Shown one piece after another: positions 1-9,580 of a stretch of DNA of 64,000 nucleotides. The stretch spans positions 124,001 to 188,000 of the forward strand of contig NZ_FKIF01000008.1 in NCBI RefSeq assembly GCF_900078705.1, written 5' to 3'. This DNA is from Bordetella ansorpii (GTDB lineage: Bacteria; Pseudomonadota; Gammaproteobacteria; Burkholderiales; Burkholderiaceae_B). Each line of letters starts with the position of its first letter. Positions within the stretch are counted from its first letter, which is position 1. The translations under genes were made by a program, and so were the position numbers. A model generated the notes under the pieces. That model had not been told where the DNA came from. It saw only the letters and a program-made list of their open reading frames with translations, and ran no database searches.

Positions 1-1125
1 GAGCTGGGCACGGGCCTGTGGGACCGCTCCAAGGTCGTGCTGGTGATGGACCATTACGTGCCCGAGTCCGATGACGAATCGCGCCGCATCGTGCGCATCG
101 CCCGCGACTGGGCGCACGACCAGGCGTTGCCGCACGTGTACGACTCGGTCGGCATCTGCCACGTGGTGGTGCCCGAGCACGGCCACATCCGTCCAGGCAT
201 GTTCTGCGTGGGCGGCGATTCGCATTCGCCCACCGGGGGCGCGTTCGGCGCCTATATGTTCGGCGTCGGCAGCACCGAGATGCTGGGCGTGGTGGCCAGC
301 GGCGAGATCTGGATCAAGGTGCCGCAGACGCTGATGATGCGCTGGAACGGCCGGCTGCGTCCGGGCGTCACCGCCAAGGACATGGCGCTGCACATGATCG
401 GCCGCTTCGGCATGAGCGGCGGACGCTACCAGGCCGTGGAATTCTGCGGCGAAGCCGTGCGGGCGCTGTCCATGCAGGAGCGCATGACGCTGTCCAACAT
501 GTCCGCCGAACTGGGTTCGCAGGTGGGGCTGGTCGCGCCGGACGAACTGACCGTGCGCTATCTGCGCGAGGCCGGCGTGCCCGAGGACCGCGTTCCCGAC
601 GTCTCGGCCTGGCAATCCGACGCCGGCGCGGTGGCCGAATGGTATGACTTCGATGCCGGCACGCTGGCGCCGCAAGTCGCCGCGCCCCACAGCCCGGCCA
701 ACGCGGCCGACGTGCAGGACTATCCGGGAACGGGTATCCAGGCTGCCTACATCGGCGCCTGTACCGGCGCCAAGCTCGAAGACCTGCGCGCCGCCGACCA
801 GGTGCTGCAGGGCCGCCGCGTGGCCGCGGGCGTCAGCCTGATGGTGGCGCCGGCCAGCCTGCAGGACCAGCAGCAAGCCGAGCGCGAGGGCGTCATGGCG
901 CGCCTGGTGCGGGCCGGCGCGACGGTGCTGCCCACCTCGTGCGGCGCCTGCTCCGGCTACGGCGGTTCCATTCCGGAAGGCGCCAACGTCATCTCGACCA
1001 CGGCACGCAACTTCAAGGGCCGCATGGGCGCGGACACCGCCCGCGTGTTCCTGGCTTCGCCGTACACCGTGGCCGCGTCGGCACTGGCCGGCCGCATCGC
1101 CGATCCCCGCGAGGTGATGGCGTGA
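1..1125 (+). CDS. Aconitase-family dehydratase, large subunit (LeuC-like), 5' partial
   Basis: The frame is open from the first base, so the true start lies before the window and roughly the first tenth of a LeuC-length protein is missing. The three cysteines expected to bind the 4Fe-4S cluster are visible: one in a GACTG context (codon at 760) and a CxxC pair in SCGACSGYGG (codons at 940 and 949). The family catalyses dehydration and rehydration of branched malate-type acids. It overlaps the small-subunit gene by 4 bases, the usual arrangement for a two-subunit enzyme. The third gene of the operon is an isocitrate lyase/PEP mutase-fold protein, not leuB. That argues against a plain leucine role and for a catabolic dehydratase such as 2,3-dimethylmalate dehydratase. 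Family call is firm; substrate is inference. Confidence 0.85.
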   Translation, partial: ELGTGLWDRSKVVLVMDHYVPESDDESRRIVRIARDWAHDQALPHVYDSVGICHVVVPEHGHIRPGMFCVGGDSHSPTGGAFGAYMFGVGSTEMLGVVASGEIWIKVPQTLMMRWNGRLRPGVTAKDMALHMIGRFGMSGGRYQAVEFCGEAVRALSMQERMTLSNMSAELGSQVGLVAPDELTVRYLREAGVPEDRVPDVSAWQSDAGAVAEWYDFDAGTLAPQVAAPHSPANAADVQDYPGTGIQAAYIGACTGAKLEDLRAADQVLQGRRVAAGVSLMVAPASLQDQQQAEREGVMARLVRAGATVLPTSCGACSGYGGSIPEGANVISTTARNFKGRMGADTARVFLASPYTVAASALAGRIADPREVMA

Positions 1126-1667
1126 ACACCGACAACATGACCTCCCAGGTGGAAACAGGCCATCGCGCCTGGAAACTCGGCAATGACGTCGACACGGACC
1201 AGCTGGCGCCCGGCGCCTACATGAAGTTCGGCATCGACGAAATCGCCAGGCACTGCCTGCAAGGCGTGCGCCCCGAGTTCGCCGGCGGCGTGCGGCCGGG
1301 CGACGTGCTGGTGGCGGGCCCGAACTTCGGCATCGGCTCGTCGCGCGAGCAGGCGGCCGCCGCGCTGGTCGCGCTGGGCGTGCATGCCGTCATCGCGCCG
1401 GCCTACAGCGGGCTGTACTTCCGCAATGCGTTCAACGTGGGCCTGCTGCTGCTGACCTGCGCGCGCGCCACGGAAATCGAAGAGGGCGAACGCGTGCGCA
1501 TCGACCTGGACGGCCCGTCGGTCGTGCGGGCCGACGGCAGCGTGCTGCCCTGCGAGCCCATTCCGGGCTTCCTGCTGGACATGGTGCAGGCCGGCGGCCT
1601 GCTCAACCAGCTCAAGCGCCGGCTCGCCTCGGGCGAACTGGCGCGCCATCCCATGAAGGCGATATGA
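1122..1667 (+). CDS. Aconitase-family dehydratase, small subunit (LeuD-like)
   Basis: A 181-residue protein with the swivel-domain signature of LeuD/DmdB subunits: an FGIGSSREQA loop, which contributes substrate-binding serine and arginine, followed by a long hydrophobic core. The preferred start is the GTG at 1122 that overlaps the large-subunit stop in a GTGA arrangement. An ATG five codons later (1137) is the alternative. It should pair with the upstream large subunit into a cytoplasmic heterodimer. Its own stop overlaps the next start (ATGA at 1664), so all three genes are translationally coupled. Assignment to leucine biosynthesis is not supported by the neighbours. Confidence 0.82.
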   Translation: MNTDNMTSQVETGHRAWKLGNDVDTDQLAPGAYMKFGIDEIARHCLQGVRPEFAGGVRPGDVLVAGPNFGIGSSREQAAAALVALGVHAVIAPAYSGLYFRNAFNVGLLLLTCARATEIEEGERVRIDLDGPSVVRADGSVLPCEPIPGFLLDMVQAGGLLNQLKRRLASGELARHPMKAI

Positions 1668-2527
1668 ATCCCACTACGTTGAAAGCCAAGCTGGCCGCCG
1701 GCCAGACCATCCTGGCGCCCGGCGTCTACGACGCGTTCTCGGCCCTGGTGGCCGAGCAGGCCGGGTTCGAGGCGCTGTACCTGTCGGGCGCATCCATCGC
1801 CTATACCGCGCTGGGCCGCTCCGACGTGGGCCTGACCACCTACACCGAAGTGTGCGAGACCCTGGCGCGCATCACTGAACGCGTGTCCACGCCGGTCATC
1901 GTCGACGGCGACACCGGTTTCGGCAATGCCCTGAACGTGCAGCGCACCGTGCGCGGCTTCGAGCGCGCCGGCGCCGCCATGATCCAGCTGGAAGACCAGG
2001 GCTTTCCCAAGCGCTGCGGCCACCTGTCGGGCAAGTCGGTCGTGCCGGTGCGGGAAATGTGCGGCAAGCTGCGCGCCGCGCTGGATGCGCGCACCGATCC
2101 GAATACGCTGATCCTGGCGCGCACCGATTCGCTGGCCATCGAGGGCCTGGACGCCGCGCTGGAGCGCGCCGAGCGCTACCTGGAGTGCGGCGTGGACGCA
2201 CTGTTCATCGAGGCGCTGCGCACCTCCGAGCAGATGGACGCCGCCTGCGCGCGCTTCGCCTCGCGCGTGCCGCTGCTGGCCAACATGGTCGAAGGCGGCC
2301 AGACGCCCGTGGAAAGCGCCCGCGCGCTGGGCGGGCGTGGCTTTCGCCTGGTGATCTTCCCGGGCGGCACGATGCGCGCCGTGGCCCATATGCTGCAAGG
2401 CTATTACGGCAGCCTGCGCGAACACGGCACCACCTCGCCGTGGCGCGACCGCATGCTCGACTTCGACGGCCTGAACGCCGTCATCGGCACGCCCGAGCTG
2501 CTGGAACAAGGCAAACGTTACGAGTGA
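1664..2527 (+). CDS. Isocitrate lyase/PEP mutase superfamily enzyme
   Basis: A 287-residue TIM-barrel protein with the superfamily's metal/substrate motif DGDTGFG (residues 81-87) and a lyase-type KRCGH motif (116-120). The cysteine that marks C-C lyases, rather than phosphonate mutases, is present. Family members include methylisocitrate lyase, oxaloacetate decarboxylase and 2,3-dimethylmalate lyase. Coupling to an aconitase-type dehydratase pair matches the DmdA-DmdB-Dml arrangement known from nicotinate fermentation, where 2,3-dimethylmalate is split to propionate and pyruvate. That substrate is inference from gene order; methylisocitrate or another alkylmalate is also possible. Confidence 0.82.
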   Translation: MNPTTLKAKLAAGQTILAPGVYDAFSALVAEQAGFEALYLSGASIAYTALGRSDVGLTTYTEVCETLARITERVSTPVIVDGDTGFGNALNVQRTVRGFERAGAAMIQLEDQGFPKRCGHLSGKSVVPVREMCGKLRAALDARTDPNTLILARTDSLAIEGLDAALERAERYLECGVDALFIEALRTSEQMDAACARFASRVPLLANMVEGGQTPVESARALGGRGFRLVIFPGGTMRAVAHMLQGYYGSLREHGTTSPWRDRMLDFDGLNAVIGTPELLEQGKRYE

Positions 2528-2679
2528 AGGCGGCGACTGTTGCGCAATTGCACAACTCGCATCGCGCGCGCGGCCTATCCATTGCGCTGCGCCACCACGC
2601 TACTTTAGAGTGCTTCCTTGTAAGGCCGCATCGCATCACGCGTGCGGCAAGTCATCCGGGCAGTGGTCCCGAGGAAGTC

Positions 2680-3201
2680 ATGAGTCGTTCGTTCTTGCCT
2701 TTGGCCGGCGCGCTGTGCGCCGGGTTGGTGTTGGCCGGTTGCGCGGTCCAGAAACCCACGGCCTCCAAGCCGTCGGATGCGTCTTCGCCCGCCGTGGCCG
2801 CCGCCGCCGAACCGTTACGCTGCACTCCCGTGCGCAGCGACGACCCGATGGTCGGCACCTGGTATTCGGTATCCCGCCCGCGCGGTTTCGCGGGCGATCT
2901 CCAGGCCCTCACGGTGCTGTCGCCCGATGGCCGCATGACCTACGAAACCCAGATGAAAGTGGGCCGCAAGACCCGTCCCGCGCTGCGCGAATCCGGCTGC
3001 TGGACGGTGGCCGACGGCGTCTACACCATGCGCACCACCGAATCCAACGGCGACGCCGTGGACGTGGCCGATCCCATCTACACCAACAGCTACCGCGTCG
3101 AGAAAGTCGACCGCAGCCAGTTGAAGCTGCGCGAGATCCGCGGCAACGGCCAGGTGCTGGTCGCCAGGCGCATGTCGCCGGGCTACCGCCTGCCCAATTG
3201 A
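2680..3201 (+). CDS. Small lipoprotein of unknown function
   Basis: A 173-residue protein starting with a type II signal peptide: basic start, hydrophobic stretch and the lipobox LAGC with the acylated cysteine at residue 21. The next 20 residues are Ala/Ser/Pro-rich, as in lipoprotein linkers. The mature part begins with two cysteine-containing turns (around RCTPVRSDDP and RESGCW) and has a VGTWYSVSR segment like a lipocalin-type or DUF-type beta barrel, which is a weak resemblance only. GAGGAAG six bases before the ATG serves as ribosome binding site. Function is not recognised. The gene stands alone between the dehydratase operon and an MFS transporter. Confidence 0.75.
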   Translation: MSRSFLPLAGALCAGLVLAGCAVQKPTASKPSDASSPAVAAAAEPLRCTPVRSDDPMVGTWYSVSRPRGFAGDLQALTVLSPDGRMTYETQMKVGRKTRPALRESGCWTVADGVYTMRTTESNGDAVDVADPIYTNSYRVEKVDRSQLKLREIRGNGQVLVARRMSPGYRLPN

Positions 3202-3303
3202 CACGCTCGATGCTCCGCACGCTCGCGGCGCATGCCCGTCTGCTGCTGCGCACGCGCCTGAGGTAAGGTAGCGGACTTCCGCCCACTTACCGCCCGCGCT
3301 CCC

Positions 3304-4503
3304 ATGTCCACGCCGTCTTCGGAAACCCGCGCCATCCTGTTGCTGGCCCTGGCGGCGTTCGTCAGCGCCTGCGCGTTCCGCATCTGCGATCCCATGCTGC
3401 CGCTGCTGGCGACCGAGTTCGGCACCACCACCGGCCAGGCGGCGCATGCCGTCACCGCCTTCGCGGTGGCCTATGGCGTGCTGCAGATGTTCTTCGGTCC
3501 GGTCGGCGACCGCTACGGCAAGTACCGCGTGGTCTGCGTGGCCACCTTCCTGTGCGCGCTGGGCAGCGCGGGCGCTGTGCTGGCGGAGTCGCTGGACCTG
3601 CTGGTGGTCTGCCGCGCGCTGTCCGGCGCGGCGGGCGCGGGCATCGTGCCGCTGTCGATGGCCTGGATCGGCGACAACGTTCCCTATGAACGCCGGCAGG
3701 CCACGCTGGCACGTTTCCTCACGGGCACCATCCTGGGCATGGCGTGCGGCCAGTTGGCCGGCGGCCTGTTCGCGGAAACCCTGGGCTGGCGCTGGGCGTT
3801 CGGTTCGCTGGTGCTCGGCTATCTGGCGGTGGGCATGCTGCTGGTGCGCGAGCTGCGTCGCCAGCGCGAGCAGGGCGTCTTCCCGCCTGCGCAGGCCACG
3901 GCCGCGGGCGGCGGCTTCGTGGCCCAGGCGCGGCGGGTGCTCGGCGTGCCGTGGGCGCGCGTGGTGCTGTTCACCGTCTTCATCGAAGGGGTGCTGGTGT
4001 TCGGCGCCCTGGCGTTCGCTCCGGCCTATCTGCACGAGAAGTTCGGCCTGTCCCTGACCAGCGCTGGCGCGGTGGTGGCCGTATATGCGCTGGGCGGGCT
4101 GCTTTATACGGTGGTGGCGCAGAGGGTGCTCAAGCGCCTGGGCGAACGCGGCCTGGCCCTGGCCGGCGGCCTGGTGCTGTGCCTGGCCTTCCTGTTCTAT
4201 CTGCTGGGGCCGTCGTGGCACTGGGCCATCGCGGCCAGCGTGTTCGCGGGCTTCGGCTACTACCTGCTGCACGCCACGCTGCAGACCAACGCCACGCAGA
4301 TGGTGCCCGCCGCGCGCGGCACGGCGGTGGCATGGTTCGCGTCGTGCCTGTTCATGGGCCAGGCGGCGGGCGTGGCGCTGGCGGGGCCGGTGGTGGATGC
4401 CAGCGGCCCGGGCGTGCTGTTCGGCATCGCGGCAGGGTTGCTGCCGGTGCTGGGGTGTTTCTTCGCGGGGCAGTTGAAGGGGCGGGCAAGCCGCCCCGCT
4501 TGA
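3304..4503 (+). CDS. Major facilitator superfamily transporter
   Basis: A 399-residue, strongly hydrophobic protein with about twelve predicted membrane segments. The MFS motif between helices 2 and 3 is visible as GPVGDRYGKYR (residues 65-75), and an RALSGAAGAG segment follows in helix 4. The organisation resembles the drug:H+ antiporter (DHA1, 12-helix) and sugar-efflux branch, so export of a small molecule across the inner membrane is the likely role. The substrate cannot be read from sequence. It converges with gltX, with 13 bases between stop codons. Confidence 0.85.
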   Translation: MSTPSSETRAILLLALAAFVSACAFRICDPMLPLLATEFGTTTGQAAHAVTAFAVAYGVLQMFFGPVGDRYGKYRVVCVATFLCALGSAGAVLAESLDLLVVCRALSGAAGAGIVPLSMAWIGDNVPYERRQATLARFLTGTILGMACGQLAGGLFAETLGWRWAFGSLVLGYLAVGMLLVRELRRQREQGVFPPAQATAAGGGFVAQARRVLGVPWARVVLFTVFIEGVLVFGALAFAPAYLHEKFGLSLTSAGAVVAVYALGGLLYTVVAQRVLKRLGERGLALAGGLVLCLAFLFYLLGPSWHWAIAASVFAGFGYYLLHATLQTNATQMVPAARGTAVAWFASCLFMGQAAGVALAGPVVDASGPGVLFGIAAGLLPVLGCFFAGQLKGRASRPA

Positions 4504-4516
4504 TGCGCCAGGCGGA

Positions 4517-5920
4517 TTACACCGCCGCCAGGCGCTGCAACACCAGTTCCTTGCCCAGCAGCGCCAGCACGGCATCCACGGCCGGCGTCTGCGCCCGGCC
4601 GGTGATGGCCACGCGCAGCGGGATGGCCAGTTGCGGCATCTTCATGCCGCGCTCGGCCAGCACCGCCTTGATCAGCGCCGCGATGGCTTCGCGGGTCCAG
4701 TCGGTGTCCTGTGCGCGGGCGGCGAAGTCGGCCAGCGCCTCGCGGGCGGCCGGGGTCAGGTGCTGTTCGGCCAGTTCGGCGGGGGCGGGCGCGTAGGGGG
4801 CGCAGAACAGCATGGCGCTTTCGGCCAGTTGTTCCAGCGTCTCGGCGCGGTCCTTCAGCAGGCCGATGGCGCTGGCCAGGTCGACCGCATGCGGGTTGCC
4901 GCCGCGGCGGGCGATGCGCGGCGCCACGCGTTCGGCCAGCTCGGCATCGGCCATTTCGCGGATGTAGTGCGCGTTCACCCAGTTCAGCTTCTTGGGATCC
5001 CATTGCGAGGCCGACTTCGACAGGTGCTCGGTGTCGAACCATTCCACCAGTTGTTCGCGGGTGAACAGCTCGTCGTCGCCGTGGCTCCAGCCCAGGCGGG
5101 CCAGGTAGTTGACCATGGCCTCGGGCAGGTAGCCCTCGTTGTCGTACTCCATGACGTTGACCGCGCCGTGGCGCTTGGACAGCTTCTGGCCGTCCGGGCC
5201 GAGGATCATGGGCACGTGGCCGTATTGCGGCAGCGTGGCGCCCAGCGCCAGCAGGATGTTGATCTGGCGCGGCGTGTTGTTGACGTGGTCATCGCCGCGC
5301 AGCACGTGGGTGATGCCCATTTCCCAGTCGTCGACCACCACGCAGAAGTTGTAGGTGGGCGTGCCGTCGGGTCGCGCGATGATCAGGTCGTCCAGTTCGG
5401 TGTTGTCGAAGCTGATCGGGCCCTTGACCATGTCGTTCCAGCTGGTGGCGCCTTCCTGCGGATTGCGGAAGCGCACCACGGGCTTGCGGCCTTCGGGGAT
5501 GGGCGGCAGCGTCTTGCCGGGCTCGGGACGCCAGGTGCCGTCGTAGCGGGGCTTGTCGCCACGGGCGCGGGCGGCTTCGCGCATCGCCTCGACCTCTTCG
5601 GGCGAGCTGTAGCAATGGTAGGCGGTGCCTTTTTCCAGCATGCCGGCCAGGACCGCGCGATAGCGGTCCATGCGCTGCATCTGATAGAAAGGGCCTTCGT
5701 CGGGCTGCATGCCCAGCCAGTCCATGCTGTCCAGGATGGCCTGGGTGGCCTCCTCGCTGGAGCGTTCGACGTCGGTGTCCTCGACGCGCAGGACGAACAC
5801 GCCCTGGTGGCGGCGCGCATAGGCCCAGGAGAACAGGGCGGTGCGGGCGCCGCCCAGGTGCAGGAAGCCGGTGGGAGAAGGCGCGAAGCGGGTGCGGACG
5901 ATGGGCGTTTGAGCAGTCAT
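4517..5920 (-). CDS. gltX: Glutamyl-tRNA synthetase
   Basis: Class I aminoacyl-tRNA synthetase that charges tRNA-Glu. At 467 residues it has the normal length. The HIGH-type signature appears as HLGG (residues 21-24) in [15 protein letters not shown], and the KMSKS-type loop as KLSKR (246-250) followed by HGAV. The chosen start, [12 protein letters not shown], places the first beta strand where the family has it; an upstream in-frame ATG would add 13 residues with no similarity. The gene diverges from the GNAT fusion at 6022 across about 100 bases. Confidence 0.96.
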   Translation of the reverse strand: MTAQTPIVRTRFAPSPTGFLHLGGARTALFSWAYARRHQGVFVLRVEDTDVERSSEEATQAILDSMDWLGMQPDEGPFYQMQRMDRYRAVLAGMLEKGTAYHCYSSPEEVEAMREAARARGDKPRYDGTWRPEPGKTLPPIPEGRKPVVRFRNPQEGATSWNDMVKGPISFDNTELDDLIIARPDGTPTYNFCVVVDDWEMGITHVLRGDDHVNNTPRQINILLALGATLPQYGHVPMILGPDGQKLSKRHGAVNVMEYDNEGYLPEAMVNYLARLGWSHGDDELFTREQLVEWFDTEHLSKSASQWDPKKLNWVNAHYIREMADAELAERVAPRIARRGGNPHAVDLASAIGLLKDRAETLEQLAESAMLFCAPYAPAPAELAEQHLTPAAREALADFAARAQDTDWTREAIAALIKAVLAERGMKMPQLAIPLRVAITGRAQTPAVDAVLALLGKELVLQRLAAV

Positions 5921-6021
5921 GGATGGCTTGCGCGGATGGCGGGAGCGATGTCCCAACATGGATGTTGCGCGGCGGTCTTGTTACGATGATCGGTATTTTA
6001 GAGTAGCAAGCGAACCGCGCC

Positions 6022-8475
6022 ATGTTGCGACACGCTCTCGCCCCGTTGTTCGAGCCCGGCTCACTGCTCGTGGTGGCCGATCGAGCGCTTCCCGTCGCCT
6101 CGGTGTTGCCGGCCAGCGTGCGGGCGCGCACCACCCTCGTCGACTGTCCGCCGGGCCAGGCGCCCGAACTGCCTGACCGCTGCGCCGGCCTGGCCGAGGG
6201 CGAACGCCCCGACCTGGCGCTGGTCTGCGTCTCGCCGGCCGTCCTGCCCGAAACCCTGCGCCGGCTGGCGCCGCTGGCGCCGCGCGCCGCCATTCTTCTG
6301 CCGCACGAGTTGTCCGACCCCTATCCCGGCGGCACCATGGCCCTGTGCCGGGCCTGGGCCGAGGAAACCGGTTGCCAGTTGCTCGGTCCGCGCTCGTTCG
6401 GCGCCCAGCGTCCGCATGCGGGATTCAACTTCAGCCAGCACCCCACGCTGGCGCGCGCCGGCCGCGTGGCCCTGCTGGCCCAGTCGCGTTCCATCATGGC
6501 CGCGGTCATGGACTGGGCCGAGGACGTGCACATCGGCTTTTCCCTGACGCTGGCCTTGGGCGACACCGCGGTGGTCGGCCTGTCGCAGTTGCTGGATTAC
6601 CTCGCCAGCGATCCGCGCACCGACAGCATCGTCATCTACCTGGAAGACGTCGGTCCCGCGCGCGAGTTCATGAGCGCGCTGCGTGCCGCCGCCAGCGTGA
6701 AGCCCGTCATCGTGCTCAAGGCCGGCCGCGCCGATCCCGATGGCGCCGACGCGGTGTTCGACGCCGCCTTGCGGCGGGCCGGCGCGGTGCGGGTGCGGTA
6801 CTTCGTGCAGTTGTTCTCGGCCGTGAAGGTGCTGGCCTACAAGGCCCGGCCGCGCGGCCGCCGCGTGGCCCTGCTGTCCAACGGCAGCGGCCCCCCGCAA
6901 CTGGCGCTCGACCTGACCGGCCCCGATACTCCCATCCTGCGCGCCGAGCTGTCGCCCGCCACGCGGCGCGCGCTGGAGGGCATGCTCGAACCCGATGCGC
7001 AGACCGCCAATCCGGTCATCACCTATCTGCCGCTGACGCCCGAACGCATCCAGGGCATCCTGGACGTGCTGCTGGCCGATGCCGGGGTGGACGGCGTACT
7101 GGTGCTGCTGGCGCCCGACGCGCTGGCCGACATGCCCGCCGTCGCCCGCCAGCTGGCGCAGATCGCGCCCAAGGCGCGCAAGCCGGTGGTGTCGTGCTTC
7201 ATGGGCGATGCCGGCATGCGGCCGCTGCGCCGCATGCTCGACGACGCGGGCACCTCGGCCTTCCGCACCCCCGAATCCGCCGCCGATGCCTTCGGCGTGC
7301 TGGCCACGCACCACTACAACCAGCAGTTGCTGCTGCAGACCCAGCCGCCCGAGCCGCCCAGCCTGGCGCCCGACATCGCGGGCGCGCGCGCCATCATCCA
7401 GCGCGTGCGCGCGCAGCAGCGCCTGCAGCTCGATCCCACCGAGGCCCGGGCCCTGCTGGATACCTTCCTGGTGCCCCTGCGCGCCGCGCCGCGCGACGTG
7501 CTGCCCAGCGAGCCCGAGTCCCGGCCCATGGCCATCCGGGTGCGGCGCGATCCGCAGTTCGGTCCCGTCATCCGCTTCGGCGCGGGCGGCGCCGACGCCG
7601 TGCTGTCGCCGGTCGATCGCGGGCTGGACCTGCCGCCGCTCAACAGCTTCCTGGCGCGCCAACTGGTCGAGCGCAGCCGCATCTGGCGCCGTGTGCTGGC
7701 GCCGCAGGTCGGCGGCATCGCGGCCGAGGCGCTGCATCATGCGCTGGTGCAGGTCTCAGAACTGGTGTCCGAACTGCCGGACGTCGAGTCGCTGGACATC
7801 GACCCGCTGTATGCGGGCGAGACGCAGTTGCGCGCCGCCGGCCTGCGCATCGTGCTGTCGCGCGAGGCCGCCTGCGAGTCGCCGCAGCAAAGCGGGTATC
7901 CGCACATGGCGATCCATCCGTATCCGTCGCGCCTGGTGCAGGTGCGGCGTTTCGAGGACGGCGCGCCGTGGGTCATCCGCCCCATCCGGCCCGAGGACGG
8001 CCAGCCCCTGCAGGATTTCATCCGCGGCCTGTCGGAGCGCTCGCGCTATATGCGCTTCGTGTCGATGATGCGCGAGCTGACGCCGCGCATGGTGTCACGC
8101 TACACCCAGGTCGACTATCACCGCGAGCTGGCGCTGGTGGCCGCCACGCAGGTGCCCAATCCGGCCAACCGCGGCCATCCGCACGAAGTCATCATCGGCT
8201 TCGCGCACTATCTGCGCAATCCGGACGGACGCGGCGCGGAGTACGCATTGGTGATCGGGGACGACTGGCAGCGCCGCAGGCTGGGCGGCCAGTTGATGCG
8301 GGCGCTGATCGATGCGGCGCGCGAGCAGGGATTGGAATACATCGATGGCCTGGTGTTGTCCACCAACCGCCCGATGCTGACGCTGATGACGCGCCTGGGC
8401 TTTACCAACGATGCGGATCCGGAGGATCCGACCATGCGGCGTGTGTGGCTGAACCTGCGCGGCGAGGACGCCTGA
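6022..8475 (+). CDS. Degenerate NDP-forming acyl-CoA synthetase fused to GNAT acetyltransferase (PatZ/Pat-like)
   Basis: An 817-residue multidomain protein. Residues 1-140 correspond to the CoA-binding part, 150-430 to the two succinyl-CoA synthetase-like domains (LDYLASDPRTDSIVIYLE), about 480-640 to an ATP-grasp remnant and 650-810 to a GNAT domain with acetyl-CoA loop RRRLGG (751-756). This resembles PatZ-type protein lysine acetyltransferases, which modify enzymes such as acetyl-CoA synthetase. The segment after VIVLKAGR (229-236) goes straight to a DAVFDAALRRAG-type helix and lacks the HTGA block that carries the phosphohistidine in active synthetases. The ATP-grasp half is also short. 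Synthetase activity is therefore doubtful and regulatory acetylation more likely. A LysR gene follows after 19 bases. Confidence 0.85.
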   Translation: MLRHALAPLFEPGSLLVVADRALPVASVLPASVRARTTLVDCPPGQAPELPDRCAGLAEGERPDLALVCVSPAVLPETLRRLAPLAPRAAILLPHELSDPYPGGTMALCRAWAEETGCQLLGPRSFGAQRPHAGFNFSQHPTLARAGRVALLAQSRSIMAAVMDWAEDVHIGFSLTLALGDTAVVGLSQLLDYLASDPRTDSIVIYLEDVGPAREFMSALRAAASVKPVIVLKAGRADPDGADAVFDAALRRAGAVRVRYFVQLFSAVKVLAYKARPRGRRVALLSNGSGPPQLALDLTGPDTPILRAELSPATRRALEGMLEPDAQTANPVITYLPLTPERIQGILDVLLADAGVDGVLVLLAPDALADMPAVARQLAQIAPKARKPVVSCFMGDAGMRPLRRMLDDAGTSAFRTPESAADAFGVLATHHYNQQLLLQTQPPEPPSLAPDIAGARAIIQRVRAQQRLQLDPTEARALLDTFLVPLRAAPRDVLPSEPESRPMAIRVRRDPQFGPVIRFGAGGADAVLSPVDRGLDLPPLNSFLARQLVERSRIWRRVLAPQVGGIAAEALHHALVQVSELVSELPDVESLDIDPLYAGETQLRAAGLRIVLSREAACESPQQSGYPHMAIHPYPSRLVQVRRFEDGAPWVIRPIRPEDGQPLQDFIRGLSERSRYMRFVSMMRELTPRMVSRYTQVDYHRELALVAATQVPNPANRGHPHEVIIGFAHYLRNPDGRGAEYALVIGDDWQRRRLGGQLMRALIDAAREQGLEYIDGLVLSTNRPMLTLMTRLGFTNDADPEDPTMRRVWLNLRGEDA

Positions 8476-8494
8476 TGCGCACAAGACAGCCGCG

Positions 8495-9394
8495 ATGAAC
8501 CTGCGCCAGATCGAAGTGTTTCGCGCCGTGATGCTGGCCGGCTCGGTCAGCGGGGCGGCGGAGTTGCTGCATGTCTCGCAGCCCGCCGTCAGCCGGCTCA
8601 TTTCGTATACCGAGCAGCGCCTGGGATTCGCGCTGTTCCAGCGCATGCGCGGCCGCCTGCACCCCACCGCCGAGGCCCAGAAGCTGTTCAGCGAGGTCGA
8701 GGTGCTTTACCAGGGCGTGCAGCGCATCAACGGGCTGGCCGGCAACCTGGCGAACCAGGCCGGCGGCATGCTGCGCGTGGCGTGCAGCCCCAGCCTGGCC
8801 TACGCCTTGATGCCCATGGCGGTGGCGGCGTTCGCACGGCACTGGCCCGACGTGAAGGTCTGCGTCGAGGGCATGCTGGCCGATCCCCTGACGGATGCCT
8901 TGCTGACCCAGCGGGTCGATCTGGCGGTGGCCATGGTGCCGCTGCAGCATCCCCGCATCCAGACGCATCGCCTGTTTCGCAACCGCATCGTGGCCGTGCT
9001 GCCGCCGGGCCATCGGCTGGTCACGCGCAAGCGCCTGCGCGTGAACGATCTGCGCGGCGAGCGGGTCATCGGCTACAGCCCCGAGACGCCCCTGGCGCAC
9101 GCCATCGGCAGGTTGTACGACGGCGCGCATCTGGCGCCCAGATGGGTGGCCGAGGTCAAGCAGACCCACGTGGCCTGCGCCATGGTGCAGCAGGGCCTGG
9201 GCATCGCGCTGGTCGACGAGCAGGTCCAGCTTGGCGGTGCCTGGCCGGGCTTGCATGTGCGCGAGTTGGCGCCTTCCATCGATCTGCAGGTGCGGCTGGG
9301 CTACTCGCGCCATGAACCGCTGCCTTCCCTGGCGCAGGCCTTCGCCGACGAGTTGCGCGCGCTCAGCCATCCCGGCCTGGTTTCCGCCGCCTGA
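8495..9394 (+). CDS. LysR-family transcriptional regulator
   Basis: A 299-residue regulator with an N-terminal winged helix-turn-helix (residues 1-60: MNLRQIEVFRAVMLAGSVSG, then AAELLHVSQPAVSRLI) and a C-terminal periplasmic-binding-protein-like effector domain starting near residue 90. It follows the GNAT fusion by 19 bases on the same strand. A Bug receptor/AtuA operon begins 186 bases downstream, which is its more likely target. The inducer is unknown. Confidence 0.9.
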   Translation: MNLRQIEVFRAVMLAGSVSGAAELLHVSQPAVSRLISYTEQRLGFALFQRMRGRLHPTAEAQKLFSEVEVLYQGVQRINGLAGNLANQAGGMLRVACSPSLAYALMPMAVAAFARHWPDVKVCVEGMLADPLTDALLTQRVDLAVAMVPLQHPRIQTHRLFRNRIVAVLPPGHRLVTRKRLRVNDLRGERVIGYSPETPLAHAIGRLYDGAHLAPRWVAEVKQTHVACAMVQQGLGIALVDEQVQLGGAWPGLHVRELAPSIDLQVRLGYSRHEPLPSLAQAFADELRALSHPGLVSAA

Positions 9395-9580
9395 AACTGG
9401 TCTGCGGGTAAGGCCTGATACGGCCCGGAAAGCCAATGGCAGCGCGGGACTTAACGCCGTGTTATGGGCTTTCCCCATATCCGAATGCGACAGCCGCGGC
9501 CGCCATGCCTAGAATTTTCCTTGAACCGCCAGCAAGGCGGCGGGGCGCCTGCCAGGCGGCCCCAACAGCAAGGGGAAAAC

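Noticed and set aside
2815-4575. Very long open frame on the minus strand (586 codons) opposite the lipoprotein and MFS genes
   Set aside because: Arg/His/Gln/Ala-rich translation typical of the antisense of high-GC genes; the plus-strand MFS and lipoprotein genes have clear domain signatures.
6061-7740. 559-codon minus-strand frame opposite the GNAT fusion
   Set aside because: Low-complexity translation without motifs; the opposite strand carries a recognised multidomain protein.
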